Below, piece by piece: positions 21,971 through 34,639 of a stretch of 64,000 nucleotides of DNA. Position 1 is the stretch's first letter. Each line of letters begins with the position of its first letter. Where the stretch lies: the NCBI GenBank assembly GCA_002245135.1, contig NGBS01001168.1:62001-126000 (forward strand), written 5' to 3'. A program made the position numbers and the translations under genes. Below the pieces are notes generated by a model. It did not search any database, was not told where the DNA came from, and saw nothing but the letters and a program-made list of their open reading frames with translations. This DNA comes from Proteromonas lacertae (Eukaryota; Sar; Bigyra; Opalinata; Proteromonadidae).

Positions 21971-24652
21971 TTATTTGGATGTTTCAAAATCATAAGTTTG
22001 ATAATAGTCATCTCTTGCAGCTAATCCGAATTCAACTGCTCTTCCGGGAGGTAACTTAGGATCATAGGTTCCAGGACCAGGAACATCATTCGGTTTACCA
22101 GAATCTGGTTTAGGACGAAGAGTATAAGCAGGATCTTGTGTTTGTCGACGAGGATCATAAGCACCAGGACCTGGACCAGTATCACCTAATTCATTTCGAG
22201 GTCTTCCAATTAAACTGTATTCTGGACCATCAGGACCTATCTTGGGACTATATTCACCTGGACCAGGAATTGGAGTAACTTCAGCAGGTTCAGGTTTTAA
22301 TCCAAATCCATAGGCTGGAACAGTTAAATTATTACTATCATATTTACCATCTGGAGTGTAAGCAGCTGGACCTGGACTGTCACTTCGTAATTTATTCTCA
22401 GGTCGAGGTCGTAATGTGTAAGCAGGATCATTATCTTGTCGTTTAGGATCATAAGCACCAGGACCAGGATTCTCATTTGGATTTGCTACTCCTAATTTAC
22501 TTCCCATTGTCCAACTAGGATCAACATCTTGACGATTTGGACTGTATGTACCAGGACCTGGAACATTATCTTTCTTACCTTCTCCTGGACGAATTCTCAA
22601 ACTATATGATGGATCATTATCTTGACGTTTTGGACTATAAGCACCAGGACCAGGAACATCACTTCGTATTTTAGTTTCTGGTTTAGGACGAAGAGTATAA
22701 GCAGGATCTTGTGTTTGTCGACGAGGATCATAAGCACCAGGACCTGGACCAGTATCACCTAATTCATTTCGAGGTCTTCCAATTAAACTGTATTCTGGAC
22801 CATCAGGACCTATCTTGGGACTATATTCACCTGGACCAGGAATTGGAGTAACTTCAGCAGGTTCAGGTTTTAATCCAAATCCATAGGCTGGAACAGTTAA
22901 ATTATTACTATCATATTTACCATCTGGAGTGTAAGCAGCTGGACCTGGACTGTCACTTCGTAATTTATTCTCAGGTCGAGGTCGTAATGTGTAAGCAGGA
23001 TCATTATCTTGTCGTTTAGGATCATAAGCACCAGGACCAGGATTCTCATTTGGATTTGCTACTCCTAATTTACTTCCCATTGTCCAACTAGGATCAACAT
23101 CTTGACGATTTGGACTGTATGTACCAGGACCTGGAACATTATCTTTCTTACCTTCTCCTGGACGAATTCTCAAACTATATGATGGATCATTATCTTGACG
23201 TTTTGGACTATAAGCACCAGGACCAGGAACATCACTTCGTATTTTAGTTTCTGGTTTAGGACGAAGAGTATAAGCAGGATCTTGTGTTTGTCGACGAGGA
23301 TCATAAGCACCAGGACCTGGACCAGTATCACCTAATTCATTTCGAGGTCTTCCAATTAAACTGTATTCTGGACTATCAGGTCCGTATTTTGGTTCATAAG
23401 CTCCAGGACCTGGAATTGCTGGTAAATGCGTCTCAATTGGTTTAACTCCGAATCCATAAGAAGGCACAGTTAAATTATTACTATCATATTTACCATCTGG
23501 TGTGTAAGCAGCTGGACCTGGACTGTCACTTCGTAATTTACTGTCTGGTTTGAGTCCAAATGTAAATTTATTCTTTTCTTCATTCGTTTTTGGTTCATAT
23601 GTACCTGGACCAGGATTTTCATCTCTAGATCTATTCTCTTGTTTAGCAGCCATTGTATATTTAGGTACAGATGTAATTGTACTTACAGTTTGAGGTCTAA
23701 CATTATCATAAGCTGCAGGACCAGGACTACAATTATTAGACGATGTTTTAGGACGAGGACGTAATGAATATGATGGCTATAGAATTTAATAATAATAATA
23801 ATATATATATATATATACTGTTTTACTTCTAATATTTTCCATTTTAATATTATTATATTCACCAGGACCAGGTGTTTTACTCCTGTTCTTCATTAATGGT
23901 TTTGGCCTTAATGTATAAGCTGGTGAAGATTGATTGACAGTTTTAAAACTCTTTATAGAATCATATTGATCTGGACCAGGTGTTGGTTCTATTATACCAG
24001 AAGCTGGACGAGAGTGAATTGAAAATTTTGGTAATGACTATTAATTCATTAATATAAAAATTAATATTTATACTGGTTGTGTTGATGAAAAATTATCTTT
24101 TGGATTATAATCTCCTGGTGCTGGTGTATTATTTTTATTATTAACTACGGGTTTTGATCCAAATGAAAAATTTGGAGATTTTGGTCTAACAGTTTGATAA
24201 TCTGGGTTATATAATGGTGCATTTGTTAATAATGCAGGTGAAGATTTACCCATACGAGAGGCTGAACCAAATTTCATACTTTTTGTTGACATATTTGTTG
24301 ATAAAGACTAATTAATTATTCATAAAAATAATACCATGTATCCATTATTTAAATGGTCATTATATGTTCCAGGGCCTGGAATCTCTTGATCATTTCTTCT
24401 TTCCTTTGCTCCATGCATAGTCCACTGTGGTGATTGGAAATGCGAAGATGATGGAGATTTGAATGCAGTAGGTACATCTATTTAACGTATGAAATAAATT
24501 TAAAAAATACCATATGATCCAGGACCAACATTTCTATTATATCTATCTCTTTTACGGATACAATGGGGTTGTTTTGGACCCATGTATATCTTATCTATGT
24601 TAAAAATAACATTGAAAATTATACTAGACATGCCCTTTGCTGATTTTGGCAT
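21971..24652 (-). CDS. Long sperm-tail PG-rich repeat (STPGR) protein, ciliary
   Basis: Exons 24625-24652, 24511-24594, 24335-24477, 24074-24307, 23819-24037 and 21971-23776 total 838 codons (837 aa). The protein is almost entirely sperm-tail PG-rich repeats of the type PGPGAY or PGPGTY spaced by 20-40 residues, with interspersed YTLRPKP or YSLRIRP strands. The middle of exon 6 holds two identical-looking 573-bp units. STPGR (SHIPPO/ODF3/CIMAP-like) proteins associate with axonemal microtubules. A second, shorter PG-rich gene lies 1.6 kb away. The exact orthologue is not assignable. Confidence 0.9.
22111..23256 (-). repeat. Two tandem 573-bp coding repeats (191 aa each)
   Basis: The sequence at 22111-22683 recurs at 22684-23256 in register, and the start of a third copy follows from 23257 to about 23385. 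The copies look identical or nearly so at DNA level. The unit length is a multiple of three and carries five PG-rich motifs, so the duplication lengthens the protein without breaking frame. It is probably recent or homogenised. Confidence 0.9.
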
Positions 24653-24874
24653 GATATTTTATAAAAATAACGATATAAGCTTGACTCGTTTCAAAAATCT
24701 GTTGAAAATAAATTTTTAAATGAACCATTTATATTGTGAATGAAAAAACATCATTTTCATGTAACTCATCAACATCACATTTAATTATTATGGCTTATAT
24801 TATCAAGAATCAAACCAATTTATATATTAATATAGATTGTATAGTAAAATAATTTCTACCTGTAAGTAATGCAT

Positions 24875-25391
24875 TTATGCATTTGGACATTCACGAGCAA
24901 TATGTCCAGCTTGTTGACATTTACGGCAAATTGGAGCTTCAGTACATTCTGAGGCAATATGACCAGGTTTCAAGCAGTTTTTACATACTGGTTCGTTAGG
25001 ACAATCCTTAGCCATGTGTCCTGGTTTCATACAACGATTGCAAATTCTCTCATTTGGACAATCACGACTTTTATGTCCATATTGGTGACAATTTAAACAC
25101 ACTCCATTAAAATCGCCTGATCCTTCTCCTGATGATCTGTTTGGACACTGAGCAGCTTTGTGACCTTTTCTGTGGCAAATGTTACAAGTGCCTTGAAATC
25201 CACTTCTATAACCTCCACCATATCCTCCACTATTGTTATTTCTACAATTACGAGCGATATGACTAATATGAATAATGCTGATTTTTATACCCAGGTTGGC
25301 CACAATTATTACAAATACGACTATCTCCTCCTTGACGGTTAGGACAATCTCTCGCCATGTGACCGGCTTGATGGCAATTATAACACTCCAT
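24875..25391 (-). CDS. CNBP: CNBP-type protein with seven CCHC zinc knuckles
   Basis: Exons 25291-25391 and 24875-25262 (28-nt intron) give 162 aa. There are seven CX2CX4HX4C knuckles: CYNCHQAGHMARDC, CNNCGQPGHIARNC, CNICHRKGHKAAQC, CLNCHQYGHKSRDC, CNRCMKPGHMAKDC, CKNCLKPGHIASEC and CRKCQQAGHIAREC. A Gly/Tyr/Arg-rich RGG-like linker lies after the second, the same layout and number as animal CNBP/ZNF9 and fission yeast Byr3. These proteins bind single-stranded nucleic acids and act in translation and G-quadruplex unwinding. Secure identification. Confidence 0.95.
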
Positions 25392-25495
25392 AACTACAAA
25401 AATGTGTAATGATAAATACAAAAAAAACTTGAGAAGTTTGAATTAAAGTACTTTAGTTAATTTATCGCGTATTAGGAGATTTCTAAATCTAAAAT

Positions 25496-26088
25496 ATGGG
25501 TAAAGGTAAAGGTGGGCATAGAAGGTTTGTAATGCCAGATGATCCAATGGCACCACCAGTATTACAAGTGTATTTATAGTTTAGACTGAAGAAACACCAG
25601 AATTGCCAGATGATTCTGTAGTATTAACCTTTAATATTATGGAAAGTATAGGAAGATGAAGAAGTACAAAGAAAACCAAAAACAATTGATGAAATGTTGG
25701 ACTTAGAAGTTGAAAATCCAAATAGAGTTAAAGCAAAAGAGTTTGTTAAGCTGACTGATAATGTAGAACCACCAAAACGAGAAGAATTATCAAGAAAAGA
25801 GAGAAAAGAAATTGAAGAGAGAGAAGAGAAAGAAAAAGAGTATATGATAATGGCTAAAGGTTTAACTGTATTTATTTTAACATATTATGTATATATAAAT
25901 AGCCTGAAGCTAGAGAAGAACTTGAAAAAGTAAGAATAATTCGTGAAAAAAGAGAAATTGAAGAGAAAAGAAGAAAAGAGGAATTAGAGAGAATAGAACA
26001 AAATAAATTAGCTGCGCAGAAAAGAGTAGAAGAACTTTTAGCAAAGAAACAGAATGCTAATAAGAAAGGGAAGAAGAAGAAGAAATAA
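25496..26088 (+). CDS. PDAP1: PDAP1/HASPP28 family protein
   Basis: Exons 25496-25558, 25585-25617, 25652-25867 and 25903-26088 give 165 aa. Family hallmarks: a basic Gly-rich start (MGKGKGGHRR), an acidic stretch, the conserved ENPNRVKAK core, then ELSRKERKEIEEREEKEKEY and a charged helix (VRIIREKREIEEKRRKEEL) with a poly-Lys end. PDAP1 is a casein-kinase substrate implicated in growth-factor response and mRNA translation; its role is poorly understood. It shares a 104-bp promoter region with the divergent CNBP gene. Confidence 0.88.
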
Positions 26089-26224
26089 ATAAGATAAATA
26101 ATTGATTATTTATATTAAATAGTTTTCTCTTAATATCCATACACAACAATTATTTAATATGTATGAGATAAATAATATTATATTTATTTATATAGTACGT
26201 TTATTATATATTCTGTTTTTACAC

Positions 26225-26672
26225 CTAATTACGTCTTGGACTACCATCACGAGGACTTCTTGGGCTTCTTGGTGATATTGGAGCACATAAATTACGTTTA
26301 TCTCTTGTTGAAGTTCCAAATCCCCATGTAGGATATGATGTTTTAGTAGAATCAGGAATTCTTCCCATACTAGGTTTTAATATAAAGTCTACATTCTTTG
26401 TTAAACACTAGCAAATATAAATATAAATAATATATTCAATACATTTGATTTCATTTCTTTAGTTTGCTTTGATAAACTCCAAACTGGCTATATTTATATT
26501 AAAATTCGATCAATACATTACTCGGACGTGGACTAGTTGAACGTAATGCTCTTGGCCCCATTTCATCTCTGATTTCATAAGCACCTGGACCTGGCACTGG
26601 TTTATGACGGACCTCAAAAGGAATTCTTGGCTCTACAGGTTGTAAATCACCAACAAATTGTTTATTTGACAT
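26225..26672 (-). CDS. Short PG-rich (STPGR-like) protein
   Basis: Exons 26517-26672, 26443-26487 and 26225-26407 give 127 aa. One canonical PG-rich motif is present (HKPVPGPGAYEIRDEMGP). Two related strands follow (NPVWSLSKQTK, YPTWGFGTSTR), and the C-terminus is Ser-Pro-Arg rich (ISPRSPRSPRDGSPRRN). It resembles short ODF3-like/CIMAP proteins of the ciliary lumen. It is probably functionally related to the long PG-rich protein at 21971. Confidence 0.8.
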
Positions 26673-27964
26673 TGAAAAAAATAAATTTAATTAAAAAACA
26701 GTCTGGTGTGTGAAAATCATTAACTTCCAAAAAATCTTACTGTTTCATTTTTTGGCAGTTCCATTTTTATTTTTTCTGTAATTTGGAAATATATAAGATA
26801 AATATATACCATATATTATTAAAGCATGCTATTGTGAATGAATTATAAGGTTTGCACTCAATTTATTTATTACTTCTATTTTTGTGTTTCTTTTTTTATT
26901 AGAGAAAATATTAATTATTTACAATTCTAAAAACTGAAAATAGAAATTAAAGTCTAATATCTTACTACATTTGCATTATTTATTAAATTTTATAAAATGG
27001 CAAACAAAGAATCAAGCCTATTTATCATTTTGTTTTATTCTTTTAGGTATAAGAATTTTTAGCGAATAAAAATTAAGTTATGAGGTTATATATGACGATA
27101 TAAATTAAGTATAGTTGTTTAATGTAGAAAAGATATAATATTTACAGAAATGGGTATTTAAGAGAAAATGATGTAACTTTTCAGATGAAATAAATAAATA
27201 TGTATATAAAAAACTTGTGCTGTGTAGATGCAGTATAAAAGAATTGATTACAGCTGTATAGAAAATAACAGATAGTTAAAAAGCGATGTAAAGATGAAGC
27301 GATTACTCATTAAAGATAAATATCCAAGTAGAGTGCAATAATAGTGAATGTAAAGAAAGATCTATAAATCATATTTTAATTTAATTCCAAATTGAGTATG
27401 CAATCTGATAACAATAACTATGCAAATGTTAATAGTATTGATTAATGACTTTTTATTGTGTATGTTTGTTAGATAAATAATTTATCTGCATAAACATAAG
27501 AATAGCAAATATAATCCGTTTTAAAGTCGATAGTTATATATAAATGTGGTTAAGGTATTGTAATAAGCTATAGCATAATATCGTAAAATACTCTTAAAAA
27601 CTATTCAATTTCATTAACATTAGGTTTCTATAAGCTATCATAATATATGCATAAACAAAGCAAGTATATATAGAAAGATATAAACTATATCTTATATTGG
27701 TCTCTAATTAACGACCTTCTAGCTATATTTAAATTATTTATTTGCAAATTCTATTACAACTTATAGATCGAGTAAGTGCAAGGAAGCTAGATACATAAAA
27801 AGACAATTTAAGAAAAGTTAAGAAACAAACATAGATATAAAAATATTAATATTTAAAAGTAGCAATAATAATGTAAGTTTATGGTTAAAAAAAGCTATTG
27901 CTGCTTGTAAAATGCTCTAAAAGTGGTAAGATAAAATAAAAACTGCAAAAATTTTTCAACGAGT
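26673..27964. other. Long intergenic stretch, no gene seen
   Basis: 1.3 kb between divergent genes, the largest gap in the window. Very AT-rich, with stops in all frames. No ORF over 60 codons, repeat array or recognisable RNA gene. A non-coding RNA cannot be excluded. Confidence 0.6.
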
Positions 27965-29078
27965 ATGAGAAGCAAATCTTGTTGTTTTTGTAATATTGAT
28001 TATTGTAGTTGCGGATCAAATGAGTTACATGAAGCATATGTTCCTAAGTAAGAATTCAATTATCTAAATCTATAGGAGAAAAAGAATTTACTTCCACCTG
28101 AACTGTGTTCAGTGGTCTTTAGGGTTTTTGAGAAAAAATTATAGAGATAAAGACACATATGTTTGTCATTTGTATGATAGTACCTGCAATAAGCTCTGCA
28201 CAATATGTAATAAATGCAATCCTACGATAAAGGGAGATAATTCACACCAATATTACCACTACCATTGTGCTTTGTCAAATAACATACCTATCAACCTAAC
28301 AAGATATGTAGATTTTGTAGATTACTTTAATGAACAAAGAAAAATCGATTGTAAAGAAAAATTACAAGAAAATGAGGAAGAAATAGAATTAGTTGACAAT
28401 TCTTATGATAAAGCAGAAGATAAAGTATCATCTACTCCAACTACTATTTGTGAAGTTGATAGTATAAGTAATGCAGAGCCTTTTTCCTTAGAATCAAGAA
28501 GAGACTCAAAAAAAGTATATTCAATGGTGTTATTATAAAAATAGAGAAAGTATGAAGAAAATGATATTGAACAAGAGAAAGAGAGTAAAAGAGTAAGAAA
28601 ATCAATACTACATATAACAGATAATATCCAAACCAATGGTTACAGTGTGTATAACAACGATGGTATTCATGAAGTTGATACATTTTTACTACAACCAGAC
28701 ATACATAATATAAGTAATGATGATGATGATGTTGATAACAATAATAATAACTCATTTCCAAATGATTATTATATAGTAAATAACTATACAGATACAGATA
28801 ATAATAGTATCAACAATAGCAGTCAATATATTTACTTTTCCAATATTATTGATCTTGAAAGTGATGATGATGATGATGAACCAAATAGTAATTCAGCTTA
28901 TCAACAATATATTAGTGACATAGGAAGAATTAGTAGTGAAGAGGATAGTATTGGCAACTCAGATGATGATTTAGATGATAATAATAATAATAATAATAGT
29001 TTTGATGACCTTGAACCTTTATCCTATAGTAGTAAACAAATTCATTCGATTATATCAAAATTAATTTCATTTGACTAA
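27965..29078 (+). CDS. Extended-PHD-like Cys-module protein without SPOC domain
   Basis: Exons 27965-28047, 28076-28514 and 28545-29078 give 351 aa. The N-terminal module has CCFCNIDYC, RKRIYFHLNCVQWSLGFL, then CTICNKC...YYHYHCAL. This matches the C-x2-C...H-x2-C...C-x2-C...H-x2-C layout of the extended PHD (zf-HC5HC2H) class that binds zinc and histones or DNA. The remaining 250 residues are acidic and Asn/Asp-rich, with runs such as DDDDVDNNNNN. The first intron is at the same place and phase as in the two paralogues downstream. Unlike them, it lacks the C-terminal SPOC-like domain. Presumably nuclear. Confidence 0.75.
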
Positions 29079-29628
29079 TACAACCATACACCACAAAAAC
29101 AAGCCTACTTCCTGCTACCTATATCTCTTCTGTATTCACGTTTGCCTTCTATATATCTATCTATTTTTAAAAACTTTTATTTTGTTATGCTTTCAAATGA
29201 ATGATTATTGAAAATTACCTATGACCTATCAACATTATCTTTCATTTTTTTCATAAATTATTATTTAATGTGTATCTAATACACTAAATAATATTATCTT
29301 TTGATATAATATATAGAAATAAACTAATTAGCTTAATCTGTATTTATGGAGTTTTCTAATATCTACTTCTGTATATATAGTGCAACATAAACTCATACAT
29401 AAACTATGAGCACAAGAAAAGATAAGCTTATTTACTAAGCAGCAACTATTCAATAAAAGAGAAATAGACTATAAAATAAATATAGTATAATATTTCATAT
29501 GTATACTCCTTGCTTATACTAAAAAAAGCTGTGTCAGATATGTCCTTTCACATCAAAACACCTTCTAAAATAAACAACAAAAATTGTATTTTTTAATTTA
29601 TTTTTATTTTTTGTAGGTTATTTTTATT
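29079..29628. other. Intergenic, no gene seen
   Basis: AT-rich 550-bp spacer between tandem paralogues. It must hold the 3' end of one and the promoter of the other. Nothing else visible. Confidence 0.6.
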
Positions 29629-31399
29629 ATGTTTTGTTCATTTTGCACTTATTCTGAAAATCATTTAGGTATGGGACCATTATATCAAGCATTTGTTAAA
29701 AAGTATCTCACATGTTTAATTCTTTTAGGAAGAAGCGCGTATTCTATCACATTGATTGCGTACAGTGGTCCGCAGGTTTGGTTCGTAAAAAGATAGTCGA
29801 CAAGGATGAATTTGTAACTCGTTTATTCGAAATTAGCAAGAAAAAGACATGTTATATATGTGGTTTGGCCTGCCCTACAGTTAAAGTGTTAAAAAACAAG
29901 TATAGCCATATAGAATATTGACTTATAAATAATAGCATTTCTTATTATTACCACTTCATTTGTGCAAATGATGCAGGTATAACAATATCTCCAGACAAGT
30001 TAATAGGAGATATTAATTTCAGAGGTAATAATGAATCATCAGTGTCTATGAATAAAGATCCAATTTCTGTAAAAGTATTATATATTTTTTATCAATATGT
30101 TGAAATAGAGTGAAAAATTAGTTAAGAAAAATGATCAAGAAGAACCTAAGAAAAGAAAGATAGAAAATTCACTTCAAAATGAAACATCAAACAAAAAATG
30201 CAGTCCAAATGGTTCTGAAATTAATCGTATTATAGAAAATAATTATTTAATCTAAATAGATACATTAATAATATCTTCAGCATCCCCAAATGGTTATACA
30301 GTATCTCCATCATTACAAGCAATTATCTCATTCACGTTCTCCAGCATTTATGTCATTACCACCATCAGAAAAGTACTGTGATAATAATAACGAAATGAGT
30401 TATACTCATAATGATATATTATCAGGATATCCAAATTCATTATTTGCAAATGATGATTTAGAGCTATCTTCTCCTTATATATCAGATAAACCAAAAACGA
30501 TAACACCTCCAGATTTCTTATTAGATTCAAAAGAATATAATACTCATTCAAAAGACATAAGTAAACTGATAAGTTCATCATCATCTTCTTCATCAACATC
30601 CTCGCCAGAAGGTGAAAATAATAATAACAACAATATTCTTTTAAGAAACAAGTTGATAAAAGTTAGTAGAGTTATAAATGATAATGGATCATTATCGTCA
30701 TCATCACATTCATCATCTTCATTCTCAATAGAAGGTAAAGAAAAAGAAAATCAAACACATTTTATTGATAATTGTCATATTACAATTAAAACAGATAATA
30801 ATTTAAACATGTTATCTAAAAATTCAGCAATTATTGATCTTAAAAACGTTATAAATGGAAAAAATATAACAAATATAAGCAAATATAATATGCATATTGA
30901 AGAAAGAGATATATTACAGGTGAAAATAACAAGAAAAGAAAAACTAATAAGTGATGGATTATTCATTTGTGTTTATGGTCCAAGTTATTATATGGATTCT
31001 CTTCGTTCAAATGAACCAATGCAAATACCAATAGAAAGAGGATTACCTGAAGATGAATTCATTGATATATTTAACAATTTATACTTGTCACAAGTTAATT
31101 TAATCCAATTATCAGTCTCAGATTATAGTTCAACATGTCCATTGAAGTTATTATTTACAAAATTAGTACAAAAGAAGTTAGTTGGATATTTGGACTTTAA
31201 TGAGTATGAATTATTTATTGTTCCTCATGGTCTCCATCTATTAAAATATGGAAGTTTTAATTTCTTAATTGACAGGTATATGAGAAATGGTCCAGTTATA
31301 CCTGCTTGGATATTGCTAGTAAGTAAAATAAATGGATTATTTGCTCCTACAAATGCTAATAACAATGACAGCAATGCTGATTCTATTAAAAATAATTAA
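29629..31399 (+). CDS. Extended-PHD-like plus SPOC-like domain protein, one frame disruption
   Basis: Exons 29629-29702, 29729-29899, 29936-30074, 30109-30226 and 30260-31399. The N-terminal Cys module (MFCSFCTYSENHLG, KRVFYHIDCVQWSAGL, CYICGLACPT, YYYHFICAND) matches its neighbours. A low-complexity Ser/Asn middle follows, then a C-terminal SPOC-like domain (GLFICVYGPSSY-type strand, STCPLKLLFTKL, YELFIVPHGLHL, PVIPAWILLVSK). The frame breaks near 30318-30325: the exon needs one base fewer, or removal of a 19-nt GT-AG stretch at 30302-30320, to join the two halves. Corrected length about 540 aa. PHD plus SPOC is the pairing seen in DIDO1/PHF3 transcription regulators, so a chromatin or RNA polymerase II role is plausible. 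Confidence 0.7.
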
Positions 31400-32515
31400 A
31401 ACAAAACCAAATTTGAAAAAACTCTATACTATTATTTGAAATAAACAAAACTCTTCTTTTCTTTACACTTTCTATACTCTATATTATCATCCTATATATC
31501 TATTTTTATGCTATAGACTGCTAGTGTGTTGATTCATTTAAGCCTCAGTGGTGTATTTTATCAAAACATTAGAAATTACAAAAAAAATTCAATGTATTTT
31601 GTTTTATTGTTATTTTCATAGATTTATGTGTATGTTTATGTTATTTACTGATATTTATGTATAATATATAATCATTTTTTATTTTTTAAGAGTTTATGAT
31701 ATTTTATATAAAACTTCAAATAACTAGGTTGTTGGTTTTCGGGTAATTTTTTCTATTTTTATGATAACTAAGGATATATATTGAAAATTCATATATTAAA
31801 TATATCAATACTCCACTTTTTTGTTATTTTTTTTATTTTCATTGTTGTATTTTTATCTATTTTTATTTGTTTTTAATATTTTAAAGTTTTGTATTTCTTT
31901 TTCTTTTCATTATATTTTTTGTAATTATAGCGCTATTATCTGGATATGTTAATATTAATACATGCATCGACTAATAAAGGTATATTTGACTAATGGAGCT
32001 AATAACCCAGGCAAATATCATGCACAGCAATAAATTCACGTATATATCCTGAATATGATGATTGCGAGATTCTCGTATATGTATCAATAATATTGACACC
32101 TGCAAACGTTAAATAATGGAAATATTTAGTGCAATATTGGAAGTAATGATAATATTTCCCTAAAAATGATCCAGCTGTTAGAGTTATCTCTATTATACAA
32201 CAAAGAGAGTCTCATTTATGTAAATGGCAGGCTATTATCATATTAAACGTAATTTGTATAGTATACTATATATATTGCTGGAATACAATCGTTTCCATGA
32301 GTAATCATATAGTTTGTTTATCTTGATAATTACAATTTACATATAATCCTCTTTAAACTTTACAGGATATCCGAAATATTATAGAAATAGCAAGATATAT
32401 GCACTATATAATGTAAAATAAGTTATAAATGATAAAATTAATCAATAATTATTAAACCAAATTCAACCAATAAAAACTCTTTTATTTCAAAGTATGATAT
32501 GATTATATTATTATA
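31400..32515. other. Intergenic between convergent paralogues, no gene seen
   Basis: 1.1 kb, T-rich in its first half. It contains the 3' ends of two convergent paralogous genes. The stretch 31930-32340 is slightly richer in G+C than its surroundings but has no ORF or RNA fold that I can name. Confidence 0.5.
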
Positions 32516-33462
32516 TTAATTATTTATAGAAGAAGTATAAGCAACAGTACTACTGTTATTTGTCTTTGATACAAATAAAACCCATGCAGGAACTACAGGT
32601 CCGTTTCTCATATATCGATCAACTATAAAGTGGAATATAGGGCAATTCATCATATTCATTCCATTTGGAACAATGAATAATTCATAATCACTATAATCCA
32701 AGTATCCAACTAAGTTATTCTGGGTTAACTTATTCAATAAAAGCTTCAATGGACAAGTACTTGTATATTCTTTTGCTAGTAATCGTATGATACTGATCTG
32801 TGATGTAGGAACATCATTAAAGATATCATTAAAGTCTTTTTCAGGTATTCCTCTGTCTAGTTGAATATCCATAGGTGCATTTGAACGTAATGCGTCCATA
32901 TAACTACTTGGACCATATAAACACACAAATAAACCTTCGCATATCACTTTATCCTTATCCATAATATTCACTTCTAACATATCTCTTGCTTCAATAAACA
33001 TATTGAATTTAATAATATCACCACTTGTGAGGTTAAATATTCTCCTGTAATTTATTGTGTGATTATTATTATTATTATTATTATTATTGTCATTGTTATT
33101 ATTAGGAGTAACATCACTATTTGAGTTACTGTCTGGAGGTAATTGATACACAACACTATTATTACTATTATTATTAATTGGTAAATATGCTGTTATTAAA
33201 CTCCTATTATTACTTTCATAATCAGTTTCTATTTCAAAATCACCGTAAACATTAATTGGATTCGAAAGACTATTATCAGATAATGATAGTGAGGATGATG
33301 AAGATTTTGATGGAGTAACATCTGATGATTCAATAATGTATGGAGATGAAGTAATACATGAAGTAGTACATGATGATGATTGGATATCCTCATCACCAGT
33401 TTTTCCATTCTTACTTCTCCTTTTAATTATTTCACTTTTTAACAAATGTTTAGATGATATGA

Positions 33463-33494
<32 letters not shown>

Positions 33495-34639
33495 TCAGTT
33501 GTTATTGTTGTTGGTGTTTGTAAATCCTGTTGTTGTTGTTGCTGTTTCTTGGTTTGGATTTGTTGTTTTTGTTGAGAAGTCATTGAAGAAACTATTGGAG
33601 AAGGTTTAAGTGGTAAAATAGGAAATAATCGTCTATCAGAAGATGTATTGTATTGGCTTAGAGTTGGTATTTCCACAGGTATTTGTGAAAGGAGTGGTGT
33701 TAATTGTTCTTCCTGCTGCTGTTCTATTTGTTGTAGTTTTGATGGATGATGATGATGAAGTGGTGGTAATGGTGGTGGTGGTGGATATTGTCTTGGTCTA
33801 TCTTCATTCTCTTTAAAAAAGTATAAAACTGCATCATCTGAAATATTGCTGTTATTCTTGTGTAATGGAGAAGAGAGAGGTGATAATGAATCTGTATGAA
33901 TGTTATTCACTTGTTGTTGTTGTTGTTGTTCTAGTATCATATTACTATCATTAAATGGATAAGGTAAATCATTTATTTCAAAATTAATTTGTTTTTGTTT
34001 TTTTGACTCTTGTATATTTACTGCATCTAATCCTTCCTCTTCTTCTGATAATGTTGCTGAGGAGGAAGAAGTAATTTCGTCAGTATTTCTCTAAATTTAA
34101 TAAATCGTGTTTATAATATGTATACCTTTCTCTTTTGACTATTTGTATCATCTTTTTGTGATGCTACGACATCATTTTGTGTTACATCAACTATATTAAC
34201 TGCATTATTTACTAAACTTTGATTTTCAGCTAACTCCTTATCAAAATTTAACTTCTCGACACGATATTCATTATCAATTACTACTTTATTAGCCACAGCA
34301 CACGTATAGTGATAATACATTTTGCTATACAAAATATTAATACTATTCTTACCCCGAGCTTTTATCAACTAAAGTTGGTCCAGTTTTCTTACACACAACA
34401 CACTCTCTCTTGGAAGCTACTTCGTATAAACTTGTAATATAGGTTGCCTTATCAGTATATCTTTTTCTTAGAACTCCTTTCGACCACATGACGCAATTTA
34501 AATGATAGAAAATTCGTTTTCGTCTAATGCTTTTTATAAAGAATCTATACTTTACTTTATAAGCCACAAATAATTGGCCTAAATCATTCTCTCCAAATTT
34601 TTTCTCACAAAAAGTGCAAGTTGAAACCTTCGCAGACAT
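32516..34639 (-). CDS. Extended-PHD-like plus SPOC-like domain protein
   Basis: Exons 34551-34639, 34353-34523, 34126-34324 and 32516-34090 total 678 codons (677 aa). The N-terminal module has CTFCEKKFG, KRIFYHLNCVMWSKGVL, CVVCKKTGPT and MYYHYTCAV. Exon 2 is 171 nt, exactly as in the paralogue at 29629, and the first two introns share position and phase. The long middle is low-complexity: poly-Q, poly-N, poly-P and poly-H. The C-terminal 170 residues form the SPOC-like domain (GLFVCLYGPSSYMDALRS, STCPLKLLLNKLTQNN, YELFIVPNGMNMM, PVVPAWVLFVSK). Probable nuclear regulator; the SPOC call rests on pattern only. Confidence 0.78.
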
